From contig DATKHY010000007.1 in NCBI GenBank assembly GCA_035544215.1, forward strand, positions 682,001 through 746,000: a stretch of 64,000 nucleotides of DNA, written 5' to 3'. The notes beneath the pieces were generated by a model, which was not told the origin of the DNA, did not search any database, and saw nothing but the letters and a program-made list of their open reading frames with translations. This DNA is from Candidatus Binatia bacterium (lineage in GTDB: Bacteria > Vulcanimicrobiota > Vulcanimicrobiia > Vulcanimicrobiales > Vulcanimicrobiaceae). Position numbers and translations under genes: made by a program. Positions 42,309 through 50,271 of this stretch are shown here, piece by piece (position 1 is the stretch's first letter; each line of letters opens with the position of its first letter).

Positions 42309-42636
42309 CGCCGAGAAGGGCCGTCGCGGAGAGGACCGCGCGAGCAGCTTCCTCGCCGAGTGCGGCTACCGCGTGTTGGCGCGCAACGTTCGTGTACCCG
42401 GCGGAGAGATCGACGCCGTCTGCCTCGATGGTCCGACGCTCGTGATCGTCGAAGTGAAGCGGCGTGACTCTCGGACCTATGGATCCGCGTTGTGCGCCGT
42501 CGATGCGCGCAAGCGCTCCAGGTTGCGGCGCGCGGCCGCCGACTACGCGCAGATCGTCGCCCCCGCCGCGAAGATCCGCTTCGACGTCGTCACGCTGGAC
42601 GGTCCGCGGGTGAGCCTGCACCGAAACGCTTTCTAG
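42301..42636 (+). CDS. yraN: YraN/UPF0102 family endonuclease-like protein
   Basis: 111 residues, a restriction-endonuclease-like fold. KGRRGEDRASSFLAECGYRVLARN, GGEIDAVCLDGPTLVIVEVKRR and KRSRLRRAAADY are the family blocks; the acidic residues and the EVK motif form the nuclease centre. The TTG start overlaps rnhB stop. The function in vivo is unknown, though it is always near rnhB. Confidence 0.9.
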   Translation: MDNAEKGRRGEDRASSFLAECGYRVLARNVRVPGGEIDAVCLDGPTLVIVEVKRRDSRTYGSALCAVDARKRSRLRRAAADYAQIVAPAAKIRFDVVTLDGPRVSLHRNAF

Positions 42637-44255
42637 TGTCCCAAAGCGCCAAACCCGAGCTGCGCCGCAGCGTCACGCCGTGGGGCTCGTTTTCGTGGGG
42701 CTATTCCGACGTCGGCGCCGACATCTTCGTCGGGCTGGGGCTCGTCCTCGCATGGGCCGCCGGCGCCTCGAACGTCGCTTTCCTCTTCGCCGGCATCGTC
42801 TACGTGTGCATCGGCCTTGCGTACACCGAGCTCGCGGCGACATATCCGGTCGCGGGCGGCGGACAGTACTTCGTGATGCGCGGCCTCGGCGATATCTTCG
42901 GTTTTATCGCCGGGTGGGCGGTGCTGCTGGACTTCACGATCGACGTGACGCTCTTCGCCTGGGTCTCCGTCGACTATTCGAGCCAGCTCCTGCCCATGCT
43001 GGTCAACTCGATCCACCCGTGGACCCACTTCGGCGTCGTGCTCGGGCTCGTCGTCGGGCTCTGCATCCTCAACGTCGTGGGCGTCCGCGAGAGCACGGCG
43101 TTCAACGGCGTCGTTTCCGCGCTCGACGTGATCAGCGAAACGTGCATCCTGTGCTTCGGCTTTCTGTTCGCCTTCAGGCCGCATCTACTGATTCACACGA
43201 TGCAGGTGAATTGGCCGTCGCCTTATCAGCTCATGCTCGGAACGTCGCTCGCGATCATCTCGTTCGTCGGTCTGGAGTCGATCTCGCAGGCTGCGCAGGA
43301 GACGCAGCGGCCGGCCTCGATCATCCCGCGCACGTCGGTGTCGCTGATCTTAACGATCCTGATCTTCGCGCTGGCCTATTCGAATCTCGCGCTCGGGCTG
43401 CAGCCCTGGCATCCCATCCTCGACGCGCACGGACACGCGCAGCAGTTCTGGCAGATCTTCCCCAACAACGCCGACAACCAGGGCAAGGCCGTCGCGCTGC
43501 TCTCAGCGCAGATACCGTATTATGGCGCATTTGCCGCGCTCTACGTGCCCGTACTCGGTGCCGTACTCGTGCTGATCTCATCGAACTCGGGCGTGTTCGG
43601 CAGCTCGCGCATCGCTTACGCGATGAGCAGCAGCAACCTGTTGCCGTCGATCTTCCAGCGCGTGCACAGCCGATTCCGCACGCCCGCGGTATCGATCGTC
43701 TTCTTCTCCACGGTCGCGGTGATCGAACTGCTCTTCGCGGCGGCCCCGTCGCTCTATCCGCACGTCGCCGCGCTCTACGGCCGCTTCTTCCACGGGGAGA
43801 ACGGGCTCGAATTCCTTGCGGACCTCTACGCCTTCGGAGCGGCGACGAGCTACTCGTTCGTCTTCCTCGGCCTGATCGGGTTGCGCCTCACGGACCCGTT
43901 GAGCCCGCGCAAATTCAAGATCCCGTTGAACGTGCCGTTCCGGTTCCGCGGAGAGCGCGTCGAATTCCCCATCATCGGCGTCATCGGCTTCGTCGGGATC
44001 GTGTCGATTCTGCTCTTCACGCTGCGCACGCACGCGCTCGGGCGGATCTTCGGCCCGAGCTGGCTGCTGCTCGGCCTCATCATGTACCTCATCTACCGGA
44101 ATCATCGGCGGCTTCCGCTGCTGCGTTCGCAGCGGCGGGATTGGCGCAGCGCCCAGACCGAAATTCTGCGGCGGGCCGGCGAGCTCGAATTGATGGATGA
44201 ATACGTGGCGAACCTTAAGGCCAGCGACCAGCGCCGCGCGGCGCGGCAGGGCTAG
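42636..44255 (+). CDS. APC family amino acid permease
   Basis: 539 residues, twelve predicted helices. The N-terminal SFSWGYSDVGADIFVGLGL, GIVYVCIGLAYTELAATYPVAGGGQY and SLAIISFVGLESISQAAQE are typical APC superfamily features (first helix break and helix 6). The C-terminus carries an amphipathic helix (QTEILRRAGELELMDEYVANL). The start GTG overlaps yraN stop. Substrate unknown. A small membrane protein and a universal stress protein follow. Confidence 0.9.
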   Translation: MSQSAKPELRRSVTPWGSFSWGYSDVGADIFVGLGLVLAWAAGASNVAFLFAGIVYVCIGLAYTELAATYPVAGGGQYFVMRGLGDIFGFIAGWAVLLDFTIDVTLFAWVSVDYSSQLLPMLVNSIHPWTHFGVVLGLVVGLCILNVVGVRESTAFNGVVSALDVISETCILCFGFLFAFRPHLLIHTMQVNWPSPYQLMLGTSLAIISFVGLESISQAAQETQRPASIIPRTSVSLILTILIFALAYSNLALGLQPWHPILDAHGHAQQFWQIFPNNADNQGKAVALLSAQIPYYGAFAALYVPVLGAVLVLISSNSGVFGSSRIAYAMSSSNLLPSIFQRVHSRFRTPAVSIVFFSTVAVIELLFAAAPSLYPHVAALYGRFFHGENGLEFLADLYAFGAATSYSFVFLGLIGLRLTDPLSPRKFKIPLNVPFRFRGERVEFPIIGVIGFVGIVSILLFTLRTHALGRIFGPSWLLLGLIMYLIYRNHRRLPLLRSQRRDWRSAQTEILRRAGELELMDEYVANLKASDQRRAARQG

Positions 44256-44256
44256 C

Positions 44257-44445
44257 GTGCTGCTGCTTCGCGGAATTCTTTCGCTTGCGATTCTGTCGTG
44301 CGGGCTGGTCATCGTGGCGCGCATGCTGGAATCGGCGCGCGAAGGCGGATTCACGATCCTGCCGGGCGTCGTTTTGGGGGCCGCGATGATCGCGCTCGGA
44401 ATGCACCGCTTGGCGCTGATTTGGCGCGCGCGAGGCTCGCCATAA
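44257..44445 (+). CDS. Small membrane protein
   Basis: 62 residues with two hydrophobic helices (LLRGILSLAILSCGLVIVARML and ILPGVVLGAAMIALGMHRLALIW). It lies between the permease and the stress protein. Start GTG, stop overlapping the next ATG (TAATG). No family recognised. Confidence 0.55.
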   Translation: MLLLRGILSLAILSCGLVIVARMLESAREGGFTILPGVVLGAAMIALGMHRLALIWRARGSP

Positions 44446-45068
44446 TGCCGGCGGCCGAGGTTCACGTCACGGCAACCGGCGCGCTCGTCGCACTCTTCAT
44501 CGCCGCCTCCGTGGGGTCGACGCTGTGGTGGATGCTGCATCCGCCGCCCTCACACTTGCAGCAGATCGCCGCAAAAGCCGAGCACGAACTCGAGCGAATG
44601 GTCGGCAGCTTAATCGTCGTCTTCTCGCCGGAGATCGACTCGGCACACATGATGGCGCTGGCCGTGAAGCTCGCACGCGGCGAGCGTTCGGAGCTGCTCG
44701 CTCTGTACATCATTGAGGTGCCCTACACGCTTCCGCCGGACGCGGAGATGGAGTACGAGGAGCGCCAGGCGCTCGATGCCCTCGGCGCGGCCGAGACGAT
44801 CGCCAACAAGAGCAACGTCACCATTCGAACCGAGACGATCAAGACGCGATCGACCAAACAGGCGGTCCTCGACGTCGCGAAGCGAGAGAAGGCCCATCTC
44901 ATCATCCTCGGTTCCTTCCGCGAGGGCAAATATAGCGGTGCGCCGTTGGGCCGCCTCATCGAGGAGATCGCCGCCGATGCGAAATGCGATGTACTCATCG
45001 GCGTTGAAGGTAAACACGGTACGCTGCTCATCGATGAAAGCGTGCAGCCCAGCTCGCAAGCCGTCTGA
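44445..45068 (+). CDS. Membrane-anchored universal stress protein
   Basis: 207 residues. One N-terminal membrane helix (GALVALFIAASVGSTLWWML) is followed by a UspA-like domain: LIVVFSPEIDSAHMMALAVKLA and AHLIILGSFREGKYSGAPLG, the latter an ATP-binding G-x2-G-x9-G-like loop. Usually USP domains are cytosolic; here the anchor and the adjacent permease suggest a membrane-linked regulator. Confidence 0.82.
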   Translation: MPAAEVHVTATGALVALFIAASVGSTLWWMLHPPPSHLQQIAAKAEHELERMVGSLIVVFSPEIDSAHMMALAVKLARGERSELLALYIIEVPYTLPPDAEMEYEERQALDALGAAETIANKSNVTIRTETIKTRSTKQAVLDVAKREKAHLIILGSFREGKYSGAPLGRLIEEIAADAKCDVLIGVEGKHGTLLIDESVQPSSQAV

Positions 45069-45084
45069 TTTTGAGAGGAGCTCT

Positions 45085-45753
45085 GTGAATCTTCGCCGCT
45101 CGTCGCTTTACGGCGCCCTCGCCGCCGGTCTCGGCATCCTGCTGTCGTCCAGCGCGCTCGCCGCCAACACCGCACCCGCGATTACGGCGTTCGACCATGC
45201 GTTTGCGGCGACCAACGACTACACGTGCGTGCTGCACGTTCACGAGGCTAAGGGCAGCGAGACGCAAGATCGCGTGTATCAATACTCGTTCATGAAGCCT
45301 CACTACGCCAAGACGCTGATCCTCGACGGCGACGGCAAGGGCTCGGGCGGCGTATGGGCCGGCACCGATCAGATCAGCGGTCACCAGGGCGGATTCTTAT
45401 CCGGCTTTCACCTGAAAGTCGACGTCCACGATCATCGTGCGGTCTCGCTGCGCGGCGTGACGATCCCCGAGGGGCTGCTGCAGCACATCGTCGAGATGTA
45501 CGGTACGACGCCCGGCAAGCTCACGCAAACCGACGGCGGGAAAGTCGCCGGCGTCCTCACCGACCGGCTCGACCTCAAGGTCACCGACCCGGCCTCGAAC
45601 GCCGACGTGTCGGAACAGATTCTGTACCTCTCCCAGGACACGCACTGGCCCGTCCGCCAGATCATGTACTCGGGTTCGCAGATCGTGCTCGACGAGTCCG
45701 TCGCAGATCTCAAAACGAACACCGGCCTGACCCAATCCGACTTCCCGTTCTAA
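45085..45753 (+). CDS. Exported LolA-like/DUF1571 protein
   Basis: 222 residues. A signal peptide (RSSLYGALAAGLGILLSSSALAAN) precedes a domain with the LolA/LppX-like beta pattern: YTCVLHVHEAKGSETQDRVYQYSFMKPHYAK and ILYLSQDTHWPVRQIMYSGS. DUF1571 members bind lipoproteins or lipids. A GAGAGGAG ribosome site precedes the GTG. A fold-level assignment only. Confidence 0.75.
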   Translation: MNLRRSSLYGALAAGLGILLSSSALAANTAPAITAFDHAFAATNDYTCVLHVHEAKGSETQDRVYQYSFMKPHYAKTLILDGDGKGSGGVWAGTDQISGHQGGFLSGFHLKVDVHDHRAVSLRGVTIPEGLLQHIVEMYGTTPGKLTQTDGGKVAGVLTDRLDLKVTDPASNADVSEQILYLSQDTHWPVRQIMYSGSQIVLDESVADLKTNTGLTQSDFPF

Positions 45754-45761
45754 CCCTGAAG

Positions 45762-45804
45762 TGTCATCCTGAGCGGAGCGAGCGCAGCGAGTGGAGTCGA
45801 AGGA
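45762..45804. repeat. Dispersed repeat
   Basis: TGTCATCCTGAGCGGAGCGA and GTGGAGTCGAAGGA bound a repeat of the same family as 11041-11070. It is an intergenic palindrome-like unit just after the LolA-like gene. Confidence 0.7.
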
Positions 45805-45816
45805 CGCGAGAGGCAG

Positions 45817-46065
45817 TGTCATCCTGAGCCTGTCGAAGGATGACTCAGCGATAGCGTAACGCGCGGAGAAACTCGTAGCCCCGCGACTCGGACGCTCGTC
45901 GCCCACATCCGTGTGGGCTCGTGCTCGCGCGCTTTTCCGCAACACCAAAGGAATACGACATCGTGTCTTTTGCGGAAAAGTCGCACGGCTCAGCTGCGGG
46001 GCTACGAGCTCCTCCGCATGCGTTGGTTTCCTGCAACGGCATGCTTCGACAGGCTCAGGATGACA
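45817..46065. repeat. Nested-palindrome element with 22-bp terminal inverted repeats
   Basis: Perfect 22-bp inverted ends (TGTCATCCTGAGCCTGTCGA starting at 45817, matched by the reverse complement ending at 46065). Inside are CTCGTAGCCCCGC at 45872-45884 pairing with 45996-46008, and TTTTCCGCAA at 45933-45942 pairing with 45970-45979. A GCCCACATCCGTGTGGGC hairpin lies at 45901-45918. All nest about a common centre, so the strand could fold into one long cruciform. It codes for nothing convincing. It is a non-autonomous mobile-like or structural repeat; terminal target duplications were not evident. Confidence 0.75.
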
Positions 46066-46073
46066 GAGGGAGG

Positions 46074-47075
46074 CTACTTCGCTAGGTAGCGCTTGCGCAG
46101 TTCGTCGAGCACGACGGCCAGCAGGATGACCGCGCCGAGCAGCACTTTTTGCAGGTAGGAATCTACGTTGAGCAGGTTCATCGCGTTGTAGAGCACGCCG
46201 ATGAGCAGCGCGCCGAAGAACGTGCCGATCACGCTTCCGCGGCCGCCCGTTAGGCTGGTGCCGCCGACGACGACCGCGGCGATCGACTCGAGCAGCTCGT
46301 CGCCCGTTCCGGTTTGAGGCGACCCCGACGAGAAGAGCGCCATGTACAGGAAGCCAACGATCGCCGCGCACGCGCCGCTGATCACGTACACGGCGGTCTT
46401 GACGCGCGCGACGTTGATGCCGGCGAGCCGCGCCGCCTCCTCGTTGCCGCCGATCGCGAAAACGTAGCGCCCGAAGCGCGTGCGCGTCAGCAGCACCGAC
46501 GCTGCGACGATGACGGCGACCATCCAAATAACCGGCACCGGGATGCTCGGCAGATGCAACGCCGACGTAACCCCGCCGAGGAACGAGCCGATTCCCGTGT
46601 TCTGGAAGTCGCCGCTCTGGAGCGCCACGGGCCGGCCGTGCGCGAGGATGAACGACGCGCCGAGCGCCATCTCGAGCATCGCAAGCGTCGTGATGAACGG
46701 CGGCAGGTTTAGCCTGACGACGGGCAGCGCGTTGATCCATCCGGCGATGCTGCCGACGCCGACGGCCACGATCAGCGTCGCGGCGATCAGCGGAAAGCCG
46801 CTGAGATGCACGGCGTTGGCGAAGAGCGCGGCCACGACGCCCGTCAGCGCGACCAGCGAACCCACGGAAAGGTCGATCCCGCCGGTGATGATCACGAACG
46901 TCTGGCCCACGCCCAGCACGCAGTTGTACGTGATCTGGCGCAGCACGCGCACTATGTTGCTGGGCTCGAGGAACGAACCGTGCGACGCGACGTCGACCAC
47001 GACGACCAACACGATGACGAACGCGGCGGCACCGGCGATGCGCAGCCAGTACCAAACGCGGTTCTGCTCGTTCAC
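46074..47075 (-). CDS. rbsC: Ribose-type ABC transporter permease
   Basis: 333 residues, an RbsC-family inner-membrane permease. GQTFVIITGGIDLSVGSLVALTGVVAA is the family hallmark near the start and GGTSLTGGRGSVIGTFFGALLIGVLYNAMNL near the end. Around ten helices. The GTG overlaps the rbsA stop (GTGA). It ends just outside the nested palindrome. Confidence 0.92.
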   Translation of the reverse strand: MNEQNRVWYWLRIAGAAAFVIVLVVVVDVASHGSFLEPSNIVRVLRQITYNCVLGVGQTFVIITGGIDLSVGSLVALTGVVAALFANAVHLSGFPLIAATLIVAVGVGSIAGWINALPVVRLNLPPFITTLAMLEMALGASFILAHGRPVALQSGDFQNTGIGSFLGGVTSALHLPSIPVPVIWMVAVIVAASVLLTRTRFGRYVFAIGGNEEAARLAGINVARVKTAVYVISGACAAIVGFLYMALFSSGSPQTGTGDELLESIAAVVVGGTSLTGGRGSVIGTFFGALLIGVLYNAMNLLNVDSYLQKVLLGAVILLAVVLDELRKRYLAK

Positions 47076-48565
47076 GCCGCCGCACCCGTCGCGACCGCGA
47101 TGACCTTGTCCGGCGTCGCCTCGGCACGCGTGAACTCCGCTGCGATGCGGCCGGCCCGCACGACCAGGACGCGATGCGCCATGCCGAGCGCCTCCGGCAG
47201 GTCGCTCGACACCATCACGATCGCCGCGCCCCGTCCGGCGAGATCGAGCATAATGCGGTAGATCTCGGCCTTGGCCCCAACGTCGATACCGCGCGTCGGC
47301 TCGTCGAACAGGAAGACGCGCGCGTCGCCGAGGAGCCACTTCGCGAGCACGACCTTCTGCTGGGTGCCGCCCGAGAGGTTGCGCGCGATCTGCTCGGTGC
47401 TGGGCGTCCGAATGTGCAGCTCGTCGATCATCGTTTTGGTCGCAGCTCGCTCGCGAGCGGCATCGATTAATAAATCGCGATCGACGAACGAGGCGAGGTG
47501 CGCCAGCGTCACGTTCTCGCGGACCGTCATACCGAGCACGAGGCCCTGTGCCTTGCGATCCTCCGTGATGAACGCGACGCCCGCCGCTATGGCGTCTCCG
47601 ATGTTTCCGGCGGGCAGCGCTGCGTCGTCGACCCGAACCTCGCCGGCGTCGCGCCGGTCGGCGCCGGAGATGGCTCGCACGATCTCAGTTCTGCCCGCGC
47701 CGATGAGTCCGGCGAGCGCGACGATCTCGCCGGCGCGCACGGAAAAGCTCACGTCGCGAACGACGGGAGCGCGCGTCAGGCCGCGCACGTCGAGCCGCAC
47801 CGCGGCGTCGGGCGACGGCTTCGCGAGCTCGGGAAAGTGCGCGTCCAGCCGGCGCCCGACCATGGCGCGGATGATCTCCTCCTGCGAGAAATCCGCGGCG
47901 TTGCGCGTCTCGACGACCCTGCCGTCGCGCAGCACGGAGACGCGGTCCGCGATGCGCGACAGCTCTTCCATGCGATGCGAGATGTAGATGATGCCGGCGC
48001 CGCCCGCGCGCAGCCGACGCACGATCTCGAAGAGGCGCTCGATCTCGCGGTCGGCGAGTGCGGCCGTCGGCTCGTCCATAACGATGATCCGAGCGGATCG
48101 CGCGAGGACCTTCGCGATCTCGACCAGCTGCTGCTGTCCGACTGAGAATCGCGCAACCGGCACGTCGAGCGGGATGTCGAGTCCGAGCTCGCCGAGCGCG
48201 CGCTCGGCGCGCACGTGCACCGCCGCGGTATCGATGAGCCCCGCGCGCGTCGGTTCGGCGCCCAGCGCGATGTTCGCCGGAGCAGTCAACTGCGGGACGA
48301 GCGTGAACTCCTGATAGATCATCCCGATGCCGAGGTGCTGCGCCTCTTGCGGCGTCGCAATGCGGACCGGCTTGCCGTCGATGCGAATCTCGCCCTCGTC
48401 CGCCTGCAGCGCACCGGCGAGGATCTTCATCAGGGTGGATTTGCCTGCGCCGTTTTCGCCGACGAGCACGAGGACTTCGCCGGCGGAGAGCGTCAGCGAC
48501 ACGTCGGAAAGCGCGCGCACGCCGGGAAAGCTTTTCCCGATCCCGCGCATCTCGAGAAGCGCCAA
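47072..48565 (-). CDS. rbsA: Ribose-type ABC transporter ATPase (double domain)
   Basis: 497 residues with two ABC domains. The first has GENGAGKSTLMKILAG, a degenerate signature (VARFSVGQQQLVEIAKVLA) and IVMDEPTAALADREIERLF. The second has a degenerate Walker A (GLIGAGRTEIVRAIS), signature NLSGGTQQKVVLAKWL and VFLFDEPTRGIDVGAK. This arrangement is that of RbsA/MglA sugar ATPases. It is between rbsB and rbsC. Confidence 0.94.
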   Translation of the reverse strand: MALLEMRGIGKSFPGVRALSDVSLTLSAGEVLVLVGENGAGKSTLMKILAGALQADEGEIRIDGKPVRIATPQEAQHLGIGMIYQEFTLVPQLTAPANIALGAEPTRAGLIDTAAVHVRAERALGELGLDIPLDVPVARFSVGQQQLVEIAKVLARSARIIVMDEPTAALADREIERLFEIVRRLRAGGAGIIYISHRMEELSRIADRVSVLRDGRVVETRNAADFSQEEIIRAMVGRRLDAHFPELAKPSPDAAVRLDVRGLTRAPVVRDVSFSVRAGEIVALAGLIGAGRTEIVRAISGADRRDAGEVRVDDAALPAGNIGDAIAAGVAFITEDRKAQGLVLGMTVRENVTLAHLASFVDRDLLIDAARERAATKTMIDELHIRTPSTEQIARNLSGGTQQKVVLAKWLLGDARVFLFDEPTRGIDVGAKAEIYRIMLDLAGRGAAIVMVSSDLPEALGMAHRVLVVRAGRIAAEFTRAEATPDKVIAVATGAAA

Positions 48566-48566
48566 T

Positions 48567-49535
48567 TTACGGCGAGCTCTGCGGCTGTTCCAAGGACGCT
48601 TTCGTGAAGGTTCCGACCCCGATCTTCACCATCGGCGGCGGCTTCTTTCCTGCGAAATAATTCGCGATCACGTCGACCGTCGTCGAGCCGATCTTGACCG
48701 GGTACTGGATCGCGTCGCCGTACATCTCGCCCTTGCCGATGGCGTCGCGCGCCTCGGGCGTCGCGTCGTATCCGACGATGGCGACCTTGCCGGTCAGTCC
48801 GGCGGCTCGCACCGCGGCGAGCGCGCCGAGCGCGGAATCGTCGTTGATTCCGAAGATGCCCTTGAGGTCGCGATGCGCCTGGAGGATGTCTCCGGTGTCG
48901 CTGCTCGCCTTATCGCGCGTACCGCCGGAGTCGACGTCGGCGACGATGGTGACGGATGGACAGCGCTGTGCGATCGCCTGTTTGAATCCCTTGACGCGAT
49001 CCTGAACGCTCGTCACCTCGGGTTCGTCGATGATCGCGATGCTGCCCGTCTTGACCGCCTGGCAGATCAGCGTTCCCGCCTCGAATCCGCCCTGGACGTT
49101 GTCGCTCGCGATGTGCGCAACGACATGGCCCTGCGAGCTTGTGCTCGCGATGTCGGCGGTGAACACCGGAATGCCGGCCGAATTCGCCTCCGCGATCGCA
49201 CTCCCGATCGCCTGCGAGTCGTATGGCGTTAGCACGATCGCGTCGACGCGCTTAGAGATGAAGTCCTCGACTTGGCTCTGCTGCTTGGCGTTGTCGCGGC
49301 TGGCGTCCACGACGATCAGCCCGTAACCGTACTTCGCCGCCGCGGAGCGCATGCCCGATTCCATGTCTTGGTAGAACTGCGCCTCGCGATTCTGAATCGA
49401 TACCCCGATCGTCTTCTGCCCGGCGGACACGGTCGCCGCGGGCGAAGCGCTCGCCTGCGACGCACCATGCGAGCAGGCGGCCAGACCCGTCGCCGCGAGG
49501 AGCGGCAAAGCGATACGAGCGAGCGCTCTTTTCAA
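48567..49535 (-). CDS. rbsB: Sugar ABC transporter substrate-binding lipoprotein
   Basis: 322 residues, periplasmic-binding protein type I fold. Lipobox LAAC (GLAACSHG) about 21 residues in, so it is membrane-anchored. GVSIQNREAQFYQDMESGMRSAAAKYGYGLIVVDASRD and VGYDATPEARDAI are RbsB-like. The start TTG was chosen by an AAGGAGAAGG ribosome site six bases ahead; an upstream TTG in frame has none. Transports a pentose or similar sugar. Confidence 0.92.
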   Translation of the reverse strand: MKRALARIALPLLAATGLAACSHGASQASASPAATVSAGQKTIGVSIQNREAQFYQDMESGMRSAAAKYGYGLIVVDASRDNAKQQSQVEDFISKRVDAIVLTPYDSQAIGSAIAEANSAGIPVFTADIASTSSQGHVVAHIASDNVQGGFEAGTLICQAVKTGSIAIIDEPEVTSVQDRVKGFKQAIAQRCPSVTIVADVDSGGTRDKASSDTGDILQAHRDLKGIFGINDDSALGALAAVRAAGLTGKVAIVGYDATPEARDAIGKGEMYGDAIQYPVKIGSTTVDVIANYFAGKKPPPMVKIGVGTFTKASLEQPQSSP

Positions 49536-49546
49536 GTCCTTCTCCT

Positions 49547-49560
49547 TTAACAAACGTTAA
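49547..49560. promoter_or_regulatory. Small inverted repeat upstream of rbsB, possible operator
   Basis: TTAAC-AAAC-GTTAA is a five-base inverted repeat with a four-base centre, located about 10-25 bases before the rbsB start. Sugar operons commonly have LacI-family operators here, but no regulator gene is in the window and the match to a consensus is not checked. Confidence 0.3.
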
Positions 49561-49588
49561 GTTTCCCCGCTGTCCACAACTTGTGACG

Positions 49589-50200
49589 TTAGTCTTGTGC
49601 AATCTGTGGAAAAGCCGCCTGCGCAGCCTCGCTCGAGGCGGTCCGGCCGTCCTGATCGCGCCAGAGGTCGGCGAGCGGGACGCGAACGAAGTCGCGCGGC
49701 GACATCCCTTCCGGGTTTCGCTCGATCCACGCCGCAGCGCGCTGCGCCAGATATTCGAAGTCGTGATACTGCGCCTGGCCGCGGGTCCGCCGCATGATCG
49801 CCACCGCCGGGGCGATCTGCCTCCAGCAGTGGGCGATCAGGCGCGCGAACAGATCCATGAACGTGTCTTCGGAGACCAGCCCCCGCTTGACCAGCGTTCC
49901 CATCTCGTTGAGCCAGTTACAGGCCACCATCTCCGGATGCATCTCGGGATCGATGAAGCCGATCGTTTCGAGCTCGCGCCGGTACGCTGGGTCCTCCAAC
50001 TTCTTGGGCAGTTCGTCTTGAATGTACCGCAGCGCGGCCTGCATCGGGCCGGTGCGAAAATCGCGCTCGAGTGATAGCAGGGCCTGCAGCTGGTTGCCCG
50101 CGCGAATGTGCCGAAGCTGAATGAGCGCCGCGATCACGCTCGCGCAGATAACGACGAGCGTTCCGGACTCCGCCAGCGCGCTCACCATCTCGGGTGTCAC
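49589..50200 (-). CDS. DUF4760-like protein
   Basis: About 203 residues. One N-terminal membrane helix (TLVVICASVIAALIQL) is followed by helical DUF4760-type sequence (NQLQALLSLERDFRTGPMQAALRYI and CNWLNEMGTLVKRGLVSEDTFMDLFARLIAHCW). Function unknown. The start GTG giving MTPEMVSALAESG was chosen; a longer extension reads into the comM promoter region. Confidence 0.7.
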   Translation of the reverse strand: MTPEMVSALAESGTLVVICASVIAALIQLRHIRAGNQLQALLSLERDFRTGPMQAALRYIQDELPKKLEDPAYRRELETIGFIDPEMHPEMVACNWLNEMGTLVKRGLVSEDTFMDLFARLIAHCWRQIAPAVAIMRRTRGQAQYHDFEYLAQRAAAWIERNPEGMSPRDFVRVPLADLWRDQDGRTASSEAAQAAFPQIAQD

Positions 50201-50271
50201 GGCGGTCGTTCTTCTTGGCTTGCTTGCGCTACCCCTAGACATTCCAAACCCGTCGAGCAGAAGGCCGGACA

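Noticed and set aside
45845-46042. A 65-residue minus-strand frame inside the nested palindrome
   Set aside because: Its sequence is set by the repeat structure and matches no family; treated as non-coding.
45397-47127. A 576-residue minus-strand frame across the LolA-like gene, repeat and rbsC
   Set aside because: It runs through repeats and against two well-supported genes; composition is that of antisense high-GC sequence.
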